64,000 nucleotides of DNA from Leptotrichia hofstadii (lineage in GTDB: Bacteria > Fusobacteriota > Fusobacteriia > Fusobacteriales > Leptotrichiaceae). Under the pieces are notes generated by a model. That model was not told the DNA's origin. It searched no databases and worked only from the letters and a program-made list of their open reading frames with translations. This document shows positions 36,315 through 44,709 of the stretch, piece after piece. Every line of letters starts with the position of its first letter. Position 1 is the stretch's first letter. The DNA lies in the NCBI RefSeq assembly GCF_007990525.1, contig NZ_AP019823.1, positions 1,922,001 through 1,986,000 of the forward strand, read 5' to 3'. A program made the position numbers and the translations under genes.

Positions 36315-37040
36315 TTGAAAAAAATTTTAATAATAGCTATGATAGTTTTTGTTGTTTTTAGCTGCAATAAGAAACAGGAACAAAATAAAACAAAAAAAGG
36401 TAATAATGTTGATATAAGCCAGAGTGATAAAAACAAAACTGAAGAAAATAAAGAAAAAGTAGAAAAAGATAGTTCTGAAATAGAAAAACAGAAGGAAGTT
36501 TCATCAGAAGAAGTTATAAAAAAAGCGGAAGAGGAATTTTTAAAGGACAGCAAAAATCTTGAGAAATACCGTAATTATGTAACTGTGGCATTTTATCAAA
36601 ACCGTGAATTTAAAAGAACAAAGGAAATTACAGAAATATTTTTAAAAAATGCTCCTGATTATTCCTATGGTTACAGAGTGATGGCAGATATTCTCTTTTA
36701 TGAAAAAAAATATAAGGAAAGTGCTGAATATTATGAAAAAGCAATAGGTATTTTAAAACATGGTAAACAGAGTTATGCGGAATACAAGGATATTAAAGTA
36801 TTAAATAATGTACTTTCAGAAATAATTGAAAAAAATTTGATACAGGCTTACAGATTGTCAGGAAATAATGAAAAAGCAGTAGAAACTTTTATAATTAACC
36901 AAAAATTTCTAAAAGAAAACTATAATCCCCTTTTGTATAACATAGCTTTAGAAAATGTCAAAAAGGATAATGAAATGTTAAAATCTACTAATAGTAAGAA
37001 ATATGAGGAAAACAAGAAAAAATTATCTGATTTAAATTAA
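36315..37040 (+). CDS. Lipoprotein with TPR-like repeats
   Basis: 241 aa from a TTG at 36315, where GGGGA is 10 nt upstream; a GTG at 36306 is also in frame but too near. Lipoprotein signal KKILIIAMIVFVVFSC, then a highly charged Lys/Glu linker (to about residue 80). A helical repeat region follows (YSYGYRVMADILFYEKKYKESAEYYEKAI, written here in two motifs: YGYRVMADI and YKESAEYYEKAI), TPR-like. Related in its C-terminal layout to the lipoprotein at 40007. Function unknown. Confidence 0.72.
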   Translation: MKKILIIAMIVFVVFSCNKKQEQNKTKKGNNVDISQSDKNKTEENKEKVEKDSSEIEKQKEVSSEEVIKKAEEEFLKDSKNLEKYRNYVTVAFYQNREFKRTKEITEIFLKNAPDYSYGYRVMADILFYEKKYKESAEYYEKAIGILKHGKQSYAEYKDIKVLNNVLSEIIEKNLIQAYRLSGNNEKAVETFIINQKFLKENYNPLLYNIALENVKKDNEMLKSTNSKKYEENKKKLSDLN

Positions 37041-37073
37041 CAGTAAAATAAAAAAATTACAGGAGGAACAGTT

Positions 37074-37736
37074 ATGAAAGCAAAATTTATGAAAAAAATA
37101 TTTCTTTTAAGTATTTTAGCACTGGGACTTGGAATTTCAGGACAAGCTCATGCTGATTATAGCGATATGTTTAAAAATGAAATAATGCAGGAACTTTTAA
37201 ATACAACTTCATCTTCACAAGGTAAATCTTATGGAAAATCATCGCTCACTTTTACACAGGACGGAAGTACCGATGGACTGGAAACATTGGTTGCAACTTA
37301 TCCAAAAAGCCAGCAAAAGGAAATAAGGGCATCATTAAAACAGCTGTATGATTCTTTCCCACAGGTAGCCCATTCTGTAGGAATACCGACAAATGATCTG
37401 TCTTCGGGAGTAGCGGCTGTAATAGCAGGAGCATACATGGCATATAACAATGTCAGTCTTAATGACGACTATGTGAAACCTATGGCAAATCAGTTCAAGG
37501 CTCATCTTGAAAACAGCGGATTTTTTGACGGAATGAGCAACAGGGAGAAAAAAAGTATGTACGACCAGATGGTTATGGTTGGAATGACTTTAGCTGTGGG
37601 ACAGTCCTTAAATCAGAGCAATCCTAATTCACAGACTACAGCTCAATTAAGGGAGGCAGGAAAACAAATACTTGAAGCTATTTTAAAAGTGGATGCTGAC
37701 AGAGTCCGTATAACAGCTCAAGGAATATCTTATTAA
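37074..37736 (+). CDS. Secreted DUF6683-like protein, paralogue 3
   Basis: 220 aa, more diverged than paralogues 1 and 2 and with a much shorter linker. Signal peptide to about residue 27 (GQAHA). The domain begins LTFTQDGSTDGLETL and keeps DSFPQVAHSVGIPTNDL, AAVIAGAYMAYNNVSLND, YDQMVMVGMTLAVGQ and the end VRITAQGISY. The ATG follows AGGAGG. Its last part was copied, with the next gene, into 38531-39437. Confidence 0.78.
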   Translation: MKAKFMKKIFLLSILALGLGISGQAHADYSDMFKNEIMQELLNTTSSSQGKSYGKSSLTFTQDGSTDGLETLVATYPKSQQKEIRASLKQLYDSFPQVAHSVGIPTNDLSSGVAAVIAGAYMAYNNVSLNDDYVKPMANQFKAHLENSGFFDGMSNREKKSMYDQMVMVGMTLAVGQSLNQSNPNSQTTAQLREAGKQILEAILKVDADRVRITAQGISY

Positions 37737-37752
37737 TACGGAGGGGACTGAA

Positions 37753-38520
37753 ATGAATTCAATTATTGCATTAGTATATCTTTCAGTTGCTGTTATATTA
37801 ATCGTTTTTGGTGTGAAACAAATAAAAAACAGAAAAAATCTTCGTAAAATTAATCAAAAACAGGAAGATGAGGTTAAAGAGAAAATAAAACTTGGAATTT
37901 TATCAGCTGATACAGTTTACCGTGAAAGAACAGAAACAGGAAGAGTATTTTATGAAGTGCCGGAGGATTTGAAAAAAGCAGTTGTTCTAAATCTTATTTG
38001 CTTTGCCATAATGCTAATATTAATATTTCTGGGAATAAAACTTGGAATATTGCTTTTAATAGTCTGTGCTGTAATAAGTATGATACACGGATATAAATAT
38101 TATTATTTAAAAGAAAAAACGAAAAATACACTTAAAATAATAAATGAAGACTTTTATTTAAATGGAAAATTATTAGATATAAAGGGCTATAACTGGGGTA
38201 CTGAATTATTTCCCCTGTTTGGCTCTCGAATAATCAGACTTAAATCCCATATTTATCTTCTTGATGACAAAAAGGAAATCTGTTTTGTACCTGAAAGACA
38301 GTTAAAAAGATCTCAAGTAGATATAATAATAGAAGATGACAGAATTTCTAAAACTATAGATGATATTATTGATGTAATCCAGAAAAGACAGATTCCAAAA
38401 GTAAAATTCAAACTTTTTAAAATGAAAAAAATGCAGAGCATACTTCTTTTTTTACTTTTTATATCAATTGTGATACTTGTTTCTTTGTATAAAAGCAAAG
38501 CATATATGTATTTATTTTAG
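37753..38520 (+). CDS. Uncharacterised membrane protein, paralogue A
   Basis: 255 aa. Membrane segments at about 3-20, 78-112 (two close spans) and 232-250. A cytoplasmic part between includes NEDFYLNGKLLDIKGYNWGTELFPLFG and a basic region; the strand pattern could be PH-like but is not diagnostic. GGAGGG precedes the ATG, 17 bp after paralogue 3. A near copy lies at 38658. Confidence 0.75.
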   Translation: MNSIIALVYLSVAVILIVFGVKQIKNRKNLRKINQKQEDEVKEKIKLGILSADTVYRERTETGRVFYEVPEDLKKAVVLNLICFAIMLILIFLGIKLGILLLIVCAVISMIHGYKYYYLKEKTKNTLKIINEDFYLNGKLLDIKGYNWGTELFPLFGSRIIRLKSHIYLLDDKKEICFVPERQLKRSQVDIIIEDDRISKTIDDIIDVIQKRQIPKVKFKLFKMKKMQSILLFLLFISIVILVSLYKSKAYMYLF

Positions 38521-38530
38521 TAAAATAATA

Positions 38531-38642
38531 GTAGCATATATGGTGTATAACAATATTATCTTTGTAAAAACAGATACTGAAAACAATTTTAAAAGTGGAT
38601 GCTGACAGAATTCATATAACATTGCAAGGAATATCTTATTAA
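38531..38642 (+). pseudogene. Remnant of a fourth DUF6683-like gene
   Basis: The stretch begins with DNA encoding VAYMVYNN (compare AYMAYNN of paralogue 3). It then skips about 170 codons' worth of spacing down to a short junction, and ends, in another frame, with DNA encoding ILKVDADRIHITLQGISY and a TAA, matching the C-terminus of paralogue 3 nearly base for base. No start or signal remains. It marks the left end of a tandem duplication of paralogue 3 plus the membrane protein gene. Confidence 0.85.
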
Positions 38643-38657
38643 TTCAGGGAGTTTAAA

Positions 38658-39437
38658 ATGCTATGTAGTTTAGTTTTTGCATTAATATATTTTGCAGTTT
38701 TAAGTATAGTAATTATTTTTGATATGAAAAATAGAAAAATCAAAAAAAATTTACATAAGATTATTCAAAAGTATGAGGATGAGGTTAAAGAGAAAATAAA
38801 ACTTGGAATTTTAGCAGCTGATACAGTTTACCGTGAAAGAACAGAAACAGGAACGGTATTTTATGAAGTGCCTGAAAATCTGAAAAAAGCAGTTGTTCTA
38901 AATATTATCTGCTTTACCATAACAGAAATATTAATGTTTTCTGGAATAAAAATTGGAATACTGCTTTTACTTAGCTGTGCTGTAATAAGTATAACATACG
39001 GGAACAAATATTATTATCCAAAAGAAAAAACAAAAGATACACTTGAAATAATAAATGAAGATTTTTATTTAAATGGAAAATTACTGGATATTAAAGGCTA
39101 TAACTGGGGTACTGAGTTATTTCCTCTATTTGGCACTCGAATAATCAGATCTAAATCTCACATCTATCTTCTTGATGGAAAAAAGGAAATCTGTTTTGTG
39201 CCTGAGAAAAACTTAAAAGGAGGATCTTCGCAAATAGATATAATAATAGAAAATAGCAGAATCTCAGAAATTGTGGACAACATGATAGACATAATTCAGA
39301 AAAAGCAGATTCCAAAAGTAAAATTTAGGCTTTTTAAAATGAAGATAATGCAGAGTATGCTTCTTTTTATACCTTTTATGCCAATTATGACATTCGTTTT
39401 ACTATATGGAAGTAAAGCACATATACATTTATTTTAA
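38658..39437 (+). CDS. Uncharacterised membrane protein, paralogue B
   Basis: 259 aa, about 75-80% identical by eye to the protein at 37753, sharing KIKLGILAADTVYRERTETG, NEDFYLNGKLLDIKGYNWG and RIIRSKSHIYLLD. Differences concentrate at the N-terminus, the membrane spans and a four-residue insertion (KNLKGGSSQ). The frame is intact and a ribosome site-like GGGAG precedes the ATG, so the copy is probably functional while its duplicated DUF6683 partner decayed. Confidence 0.75.
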   Translation: MLCSLVFALIYFAVLSIVIIFDMKNRKIKKNLHKIIQKYEDEVKEKIKLGILAADTVYRERTETGTVFYEVPENLKKAVVLNIICFTITEILMFSGIKIGILLLLSCAVISITYGNKYYYPKEKTKDTLEIINEDFYLNGKLLDIKGYNWGTELFPLFGTRIIRSKSHIYLLDGKKEICFVPEKNLKGGSSQIDIIIENSRISEIVDNMIDIIQKKQIPKVKFRLFKMKIMQSMLLFIPFMPIMTFVLLYGSKAHIHLF

Positions 39438-39496
39438 TAGGATAAGAAAATAGCTGATGGAATTTTGAATAGTTAAATACAGACAGAGGTGAAAAA

Positions 39497-39922
39497 ATGA
39501 AAAATAAAAAAATAAATATAGCTATGATGGCAGGAATGATTTTAATGAGTATGAGATGTGAAGCAAAGGGGAAAGCTTCCCAAAGCAGTATTTCAGGAAA
39601 ATATAATGTGGAAACGCTGACTACAAAAGGGCAGACTGTAAAGGTGGCAGGTCAGGAATGTTTTGAAAATTCATACTTTGAAATAAAAGGAAATATTGCC
39701 TATATAAGCCTTAACAATGTAGTTAACGGGAACTGTATAACAAAGGCAGGAACTTATGACATGCAAAGTAAGGGCAATGAGAGATACATTCTTGTAGGAA
39801 ATGGCAAGGAATCAGATGAAATTATTGTAAAAAATGGAAAAGTGCAGTATAATCAGGATACAGGAATTTCAATGACATTTTCCAAAGAGGTGGCATCTAC
39901 TCCAGAAAATATGAAAAAATAG
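39497..39922 (+). CDS. Secreted small beta-rich protein
   Basis: 141 aa. Signal-like N-terminus (INIAMMAGMILMSMRC, ending EAKG); the Cys at 21 could be a poor lipobox (MRC). The mature part SISGKYNVETLTTKGQTVKV onward has alternating strands, two cysteines (GQECFEN, NGNCITK) and a lipocalin- or META-like rhythm. No family assigned. GAGGTG precedes the ATG. Confidence 0.72.
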   Translation: MKNKKINIAMMAGMILMSMRCEAKGKASQSSISGKYNVETLTTKGQTVKVAGQECFENSYFEIKGNIAYISLNNVVNGNCITKAGTYDMQSKGNERYILVGNGKESDEIIVKNGKVQYNQDTGISMTFSKEVASTPENMKK

Positions 39923-40006
39923 TTTACTTTTTGATTAAAAAGTTAAAAAATATAGCATTTTTAGTGTAACTAGGAAAATTTATTATTAGAAAAATCAGGA
40001 GGAATC

Positions 40007-41125
40007 ATGAAAAGATTTATATCATTTATCTTACTGGCAATTATGTTTATAACAAGCTGCGGAATTAACCAAAGTGCTGAAGAGAATGATGATAAAAAGG
40101 CTGTAATAGCGGCTTTTGAAGATTATATCAACGCAGCAAAAAATGAAGATACAAAAAAAGTTAATGAATATCATTTAATATGGTTTAATATCTGGCGTAC
40201 TTCACAGGAAAGTTATAAATATCTTACTTATAAAATAAATAAAATTGAACTAACAAAGCAGAAAAATGGAAGCGGAAGGGACATAAAGCTTGCTTATGTA
40301 AATGTGTCACTAAAATATCCCGATTTAAACTATACAATGTCTAAATTTTATAAAAACAAAGACTTTAATTCGTTGGTAAGAGGAAAAAGCAGATCTACAC
40401 AGCTAGAAATAATAGAACAGGAAATCTCTTCTTTTTTGAAAAATGAATTAAAGAAAAATGACACAAAATATATCGAAAAAGAAATGATTGTAAAATTTCA
40501 ATATTTCTATGGAAACAGAAGATGGCTAATTCCTGAAGACGGAAACAAGGAATTTATAAATATTCTTTCGCTTGACAATTATAAAATAAAGGGGATAGAT
40601 AAAACAATAGGAGAAATTACAAGAACACCATCAGATGATAAAGATAGAAAACTTTTAATTAGTGAAAAAGAGGAAAAAATAAAAAATAAAACAGCAAAAA
40701 TTGATGATTATAAACTGCTTCTAATACTTTACTCGCCGGTAAAAAATCCTGATAACATTAACTTTAAAAGAATATCGCAAAAATTAATAGAAAATTTCCC
40801 TGATTATCCGGAAGGATACCGTATTATGACAGATTTCCTCTATCATAGTTATCCTGATAACTATTCAGAAATACTGAATTATGCACAAAAAGGAATTGAA
40901 GCATATAAAAATGTCGATACAAAAAAATATCCGGAATTTGTTTATGAAAATAGCAGAAATCATCCAATGAATGAACTGTTCACAATTATGATAGATGTTT
41001 ATCTGAAAAAAGGTGAAAAGGAAAAAGCACTGGATGTATTCAATAAAAATAAAAAAATTATAAAATACTGGATGCCTCCTGCAAATTATGTACAGCTTAT
41101 AAAAAAATTGGGAGTAAAATGGTAG
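40007..41125 (+). CDS. Lipoprotein with C-terminal helical repeats
   Basis: 372 aa. Lipoprotein signal MKRFISFILLAIMFITSC, lipobox ITSC at residue 18. An N-terminal part (about 28-180) of NTF2/DUF4878-like look (AAFEDYINAAKNEDTKKVNEY) precedes a C-terminal helical region (YPEGYRIMTDFLYHSY, FTIMIDVYLKKGEKEKALDVF) similar in layout to the lipoprotein at 36315. AGGAGG before the ATG. Function unknown. Confidence 0.75.
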   Translation: MKRFISFILLAIMFITSCGINQSAEENDDKKAVIAAFEDYINAAKNEDTKKVNEYHLIWFNIWRTSQESYKYLTYKINKIELTKQKNGSGRDIKLAYVNVSLKYPDLNYTMSKFYKNKDFNSLVRGKSRSTQLEIIEQEISSFLKNELKKNDTKYIEKEMIVKFQYFYGNRRWLIPEDGNKEFINILSLDNYKIKGIDKTIGEITRTPSDDKDRKLLISEKEEKIKNKTAKIDDYKLLLILYSPVKNPDNINFKRISQKLIENFPDYPEGYRIMTDFLYHSYPDNYSEILNYAQKGIEAYKNVDTKKYPEFVYENSRNHPMNELFTIMIDVYLKKGEKEKALDVFNKNKKIIKYWMPPANYVQLIKKLGVKW

Positions 41126-41186
41126 AATTTATAAATTTTCACAAATAACTAAAAATTACAACAACAATAATAGGAGTTGATTTATT

Positions 41187-41474
41187 ATGAAAAAAATTAT
41201 TTTTGTATTTTTAATATTAGCAAGTGCCTACAGTTTTGCAGCACAAAAAACTTTAAGAACGGTAGAAAAATGTCGTGTAACTTCAAGAGGTATAACAAAA
41301 GATGGTAAAAGGTTCGCAAACTGTGTGAGCCTTCAGTCAGGAAAAATATTTAATTTTACAGGACTTGTTGACCAGACTTATTACAAATTTTCAAAAGGAA
41401 CAGTATTTAAAGTGTATTTTTATGGAAATGGAAATAGAAATTTAACTTTGGAAACTTTTGATTATATTCAATGA
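41187..41474 (+). CDS. Small secreted protein
   Basis: 95 aa. Signal peptide MKKIIFVFLILASAYSFA. The mature ~77 aa has two cysteines (EKCRV, ANCVS) and a strand-rich pattern ending ETFDYIQ, perhaps a small OB- or SH3-like barrel. Not recognised. Last plus-strand gene of the accessory block, followed by a terminator. Confidence 0.72.
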   Translation: MKKIIFVFLILASAYSFAAQKTLRTVEKCRVTSRGITKDGKRFANCVSLQSGKIFNFTGLVDQTYYKFSKGTVFKVYFYGNGNRNLTLETFDYIQ

Positions 41475-41533
41475 TTGATTTAAAAGAGTAGAATTTTTTA
41501 AACATTTTAAATAATATTTTTTATATTTATAGT

Positions 41534-41565
41534 AAAGCAGCCTTAAATTGATAAAGCTGCTTTTC
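41534..41565 (+). terminator. Terminator closing the accessory block
   Basis: AAAGCAGC (41534-41541) / GCTGCTTT (41556-41563), 8 bp, then TTTTCT. Confidence 0.8.
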
Positions 41566-41640
41566 TATGAAATAATCTTTTATTTTTTTCTCGAAGTTTA
41601 CTTTATATTCATTTGTTGTTTTTTATTAAAAAACTATTAC

Positions 41641-41671
41641 AAAAAAACTAAACTTAGAAAAAGTTTTCTAA
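41641..41671 (-). terminator. Probable terminator after fabD
   Basis: Minus strand TTAGAAA / TTTCTAA (41671-41665 and 41660-41654) with a 4-nt loop, then TTTAG and seven T. A weak, AU-only stem. Confidence 0.45.
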
Positions 41672-41694
41672 ATCAGTATTATATAAATTTGAAA

Positions 41695-42591
41695 TTACAG
41701 ATTTTCAACATTTTCAATATTAATAACTTCAATTTCTTTATTAATTTTCTTAATCAATCCTGCCAATACTTTTCCAGGTCCGATTTCATAAATTTTTGTA
41801 ACTCCATTTTCAGCCAGTTTATTTATTGTATCTACCCATTTTACTGGTCCGAATGTTTGACTGTACAGTTCATTTTGAATTTCATTAGCAGAATTTAAAA
41901 CATTTGCTGTGGTATTTGCAATAATCGGAGTCGCTGGATTATTCCAAGTGTAATTTTCAAATTCTTTTTTCAAAATTTCTGCAACAGGTTTCATTAATGA
42001 TGAATGGAAAGGTCCTGAAACTGCTAAAGGCAATGCTCTTCTTGCTCCTTTTTCCTTAAACAGCTCAAGATTTTTTTCAATTACTTCTTTCTCTCCAGCA
42101 ATAACTGTCTGTTTTGGCTCATTATAATTTACTGCCTCCACAATTCCATTAATTTCACCACATATGTTTTCTACATCTTCTGCACTAAGCCCCAATATTG
42201 CAGCCATTCCACCATCAATATTGGCACTGCTCATTATTTCCCCTCTTTTTGAAATCAATTTTAATGTATCAGTTTCATTTAAAACTCCAGCCGCGTATAA
42301 GGAACTGTACTCTCCCAAACTATGTCCAGCCACAAAATCAGCATTTATACCTTTTTCTTTCAATAATTTTGTTAAAACAACTGAAAATAATGCAATTGCA
42401 GGCTGTGCATATTTCGTATTTTTCAGTTCCTCATCAGTTCCTTCAAAAATAACTTTTTTCACATCTTCATTATTTTTAAAAATCTCATCAATTAATTTTT
42501 TATTATCATCATTCACTTCATCATACAACTTTTTTCCCATCCCAGCATACTGAGTCCCTTGTCCTGGGAATACAAAAGCAATTTTTGACAT
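41695..42591 (-). CDS. fabD: Malonyl-CoA:ACP transacylase
   Basis: 298 aa, supplies malonyl-ACP for fatty acid synthesis. FPGQGTQYAGMG near residue 8; nucleophile Ser91 in GHSLGEYS; catalytic His196 in GPFHSSLM. The usual chain continues to FabH, encoded two genes upstream. Neither acpP nor fabG follows downstream; the gene is next to a probable terminator and the converging accessory block. Confidence 0.96.
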   Translation of the reverse strand: MSKIAFVFPGQGTQYAGMGKKLYDEVNDDNKKLIDEIFKNNEDVKKVIFEGTDEELKNTKYAQPAIALFSVVLTKLLKEKGINADFVAGHSLGEYSSLYAAGVLNETDTLKLISKRGEIMSSANIDGGMAAILGLSAEDVENICGEINGIVEAVNYNEPKQTVIAGEKEVIEKNLELFKEKGARRALPLAVSGPFHSSLMKPVAEILKKEFENYTWNNPATPIIANTTANVLNSANEIQNELYSQTFGPVKWVDTINKLAENGVTKIYEIGPGKVLAGLIKKINKEIEVINIENVENL

Positions 42592-42603
42592 AAAGTTCTC
42601 CTT

Positions 42604-42969
42604 CTATTTCTTTATTTCTTCAGCGTCCACCACTTCTTCATTTTTTGATTCCTTAGCCTGTTTACTGCTAAATTTAGTTAATTGCTTTTTATCAGAATTT
42701 TCCTTTATACCAAGTCCGAAAACAACTATTCCTAAAATAAGCGGAACTAAAAATAACGGTAAATTTTCCCATAAATAATGAGTAACATATAAATATGCTC
42801 CTACTCCAAGAAAAATCCATCCATGTTTTTTCTTTTTAACCAAGAAATAAATACCTACAAGAATCATTACTACCTGATAATTCACAATATACTTCATAAT
42901 GTCCTCAGGTATGAATTTAAATAAGCTTAAAACCACAATTACCAGTCCCCAAAAGATTTTTGAATTCAT
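42604..42969 (-). CDS. Small membrane protein between fabH and fabD
   Basis: 121 aa, three to four hydrophobic segments (SKIFWGLVIVVLSLFKF, VVMILVGIYFLV, HGWIFLGVGAYLYVTH, LFLVPLILGIVVFGLGI) and a charged C-terminal tail. The glycine and tryptophan spacing resembles LiaF/DUF5668-type membrane domains, without proof. It is 12 bp before fabD and 49 bp after fabH, so it is co-transcribed with them. Confidence 0.7.
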   Translation of the reverse strand: MNSKIFWGLVIVVLSLFKFIPEDIMKYIVNYQVVMILVGIYFLVKKKKHGWIFLGVGAYLYVTHYLWENLPLFLVPLILGIVVFGLGIKENSDKKQLTKFSSKQAKESKNEEVVDAEEIKK

Positions 42970-43018
42970 AACTTTTCCTCCTAATTAATTTTATATTTTA
43001 TTTTTTTTATTTTTCCAA

Positions 43019-43996
43019 TTATTTTGATAATTCCACTAAAATTGAACCATAAGTTAGTCCCCCGCCAAATCCAGTAGCAACAAACTTATCGCCCTTCTTA
43101 AGTTTTCCTTCCTTTATTGCCTCATCAAGCGCTATCGGAATTGATCCCGCCGAAGTATTTCCATATTTATTCAAGTTTACGAAAAATTTATCTATCGGCT
43201 GCTTAAATCTTTTTGCAATTGACTCAATAATTCTGATATTTGCCTGATGCGGAATAAATAAATCAACATCATTAGCAGTTATTCCAGCCTGTCCTAATAC
43301 ATCTTCCACAGTTTCAGGGAAAACTCTTACTGCAAATTTAAAGATTTCTCTTCCATTCATTTTTAAGTAAATGTCCTTATTGTCAATTTTTTCTTTAGAT
43401 ACAGGTTCTTTTGTACCTCCTGCAGGCACTAGCAGCTCACTTGCCCCAGAACCGTCAGCCACAAGGTGGCTTGCCAAATATCCTCCATTTTCCACTTCTC
43501 CAAGCACAACAGCTCCTGCACCATCTCCAAATAGAATGCAAGTTCCCCTGTCAGTCCAGTCAATCACTCTTGACATTGCTTCTGCTCCGATAACAAGCAC
43601 TTTTTTATAAAGTCCAGCCTTAACAAAGCTATGCCCAGCCGAATATGCGTAGACAAATCCAGTACAAGCCGCGCTCAAGTCAAATGCCGCCGCATTTATT
43701 CCCAATTTATCCTGAACAAGTGCCGCAGTCGATGGAGTTCCATAATCAGGAGTCATAGTCGCAACAATGACCAGATCAATCTCATTTTTATCTATGCCGG
43801 CATCTTCAATCGCTCTTTGCGCCGCTCTAAATGCCAAATCTGATGTCCCTTCATTTTCATCCACAATTCTTCTTTCCTTGATACCAGTTCTAACTGTTAT
43901 CCACTCATCATTTGTATCCACAATCTTTGCCAAATCATCATTTGTCATTATCTTTTCAGGTACATAAGATCCTGTTCCTAAAATTCCAACTTTCAT
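43019..43996 (-). CDS. fabH: 3-oxoacyl-ACP synthase III
   Basis: 325 aa condensing enzyme that starts fatty acid synthesis from acetyl-CoA and malonyl-ACP. Catalytic Cys111 in DLSAACTGF, His in PHQANIRI and Asn in NKYGNTSAGS complete the triad. In many bacteria the order is rpmF-plsX-fabH-fabD; here rpmF is upstream but plsX is absent from the 302-bp gap, which instead has a terminator and a repeat. Confidence 0.97.
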   Translation of the reverse strand: MKVGILGTGSYVPEKIMTNDDLAKIVDTNDEWITVRTGIKERRIVDENEGTSDLAFRAAQRAIEDAGIDKNEIDLVIVATMTPDYGTPSTAALVQDKLGINAAAFDLSAACTGFVYAYSAGHSFVKAGLYKKVLVIGAEAMSRVIDWTDRGTCILFGDGAGAVVLGEVENGGYLASHLVADGSGASELLVPAGGTKEPVSKEKIDNKDIYLKMNGREIFKFAVRVFPETVEDVLGQAGITANDVDLFIPHQANIRIIESIAKRFKQPIDKFFVNLNKYGNTSAGSIPIALDEAIKEGKLKKGDKFVATGFGGGLTYGSILVELSK

Positions 43997-44050
43997 ATTT
44001 CACCTCAGATTTATTTTTTATTTTTACTATTTATATTTCTTAGTTTCTTT

Positions 44051-44175
44051 ATATACTCGAACCCATTTAACATTAAGCTATTAAGCTATTAAAAATTATA
44101 TAAACTCAGGGTTTGAGTAAATAGTCACAGCTTTTGAGTTCAGTTTTAAAGTTTTTTTACTATAATTTTATACTA
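44051..44175 (+). repeat. Dispersed intergenic repeat, copy A
   Basis: Blocks shared with the inverted copy at 51850-51965: TATACTCGAACCC, AATTATATAAA, GTTTGAG, ATAGTCA, CTTTTGAGTTC and GTTTTAAA, in the same order over about 95 bp. Roughly three quarters of bases agree by eye. It contains a small tandem (TTAAGCTA twice). It lies between fabH and rpmF and has no ORF. Confidence 0.6.
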
Positions 44176-44261
44176 ATTCCAGTTTAAAATCATTCTACTA
44201 AAGTCTATCATAAAATTTTTAAAAATACAACCAAAAACATTTAATTTAGTAAATAATAAAA

Positions 44262-44290
44262 ATAAAAAAAAGCAAGACATAAATCCTGCT
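44262..44290 (-). terminator. Terminator after rpmF
   Basis: Minus strand AGCAGGA (44290-44284) / TCTTGCT (44277-44271), 7 bp with one G-U pair, then eight T. It separates rpmF from fabH. Confidence 0.8.
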
Positions 44291-44298
44291 TCAACAAA

Positions 44299-44490
44299 CT
44301 ACTCAGCTTCAGTTGCTTCATTATTCGATAATACTTGTCTACCTCTGTAAACTCCTGTTTCCAAGTTTAATCTGTGTGGTCTTCTTACCGATCCATCAGC
44401 TTCTACAACAATGTTTGGAGCTTTGATAGAATCATGTGATCTTCTCATATTTCTTTTTGCTTTAGAGGTTCTTTTCTTAGGTACTGCCAT
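44299..44490 (-). CDS. rpmF: Ribosomal protein L32
   Basis: 63 aa, 50S subunit protein. N-terminus [20 protein letters not shown] is diagnostic. No cysteines at all: the zinc-ribbon CxxC pairs of the C+ form are missing, so this is the zinc-independent type. It has its own consensus promoter (44591-44619) and terminator, so it is uncoupled from fabH-fabD. Confidence 0.97.
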   Translation of the reverse strand: MAVPKKRTSKAKRNMRRSHDSIKAPNIVVEADGSVRRPHRLNLETGVYRGRQVLSNNEATEAE

Positions 44491-44590
44491 TATTTATCGA
44501 CTCCTTTCTAATTTTTATATCATTAATTTTTTAATTCAATGTTGTAAAATAATTATAAAAAATCATAATTTTTTCACACTTATACAAACT

Positions 44591-44619
44591 ATTATAATAA
44601 ATATAAAGCCATTTGTCAA
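44591..44619 (-). promoter_or_regulatory. Perfect consensus promoter of rpmF
   Basis: Minus strand TTGACA (44619-44614), 17-nt spacer, TATAAT (44596-44591): both hexamers and the spacing match the sigma-70 consensus exactly. About 100 nt before the L32 start. Confidence 0.85.
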
Positions 44620-44709
44620 GGCTTTAATATGTTTTTTCCATTTATTCACAATATTTTTTATTTTTTTCTAACTTTTATTGAATTTCTGTTGCTTTAATTT
44701 TTCAAAAAT

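Noticed and set aside
26248..41500. Prophage or integrative element in the accessory block
   Set aside because: No integrase, transposase, phage structural gene, tRNA junction or flanking direct repeat was found; paralogues and lipoproteins alone do not show transfer.
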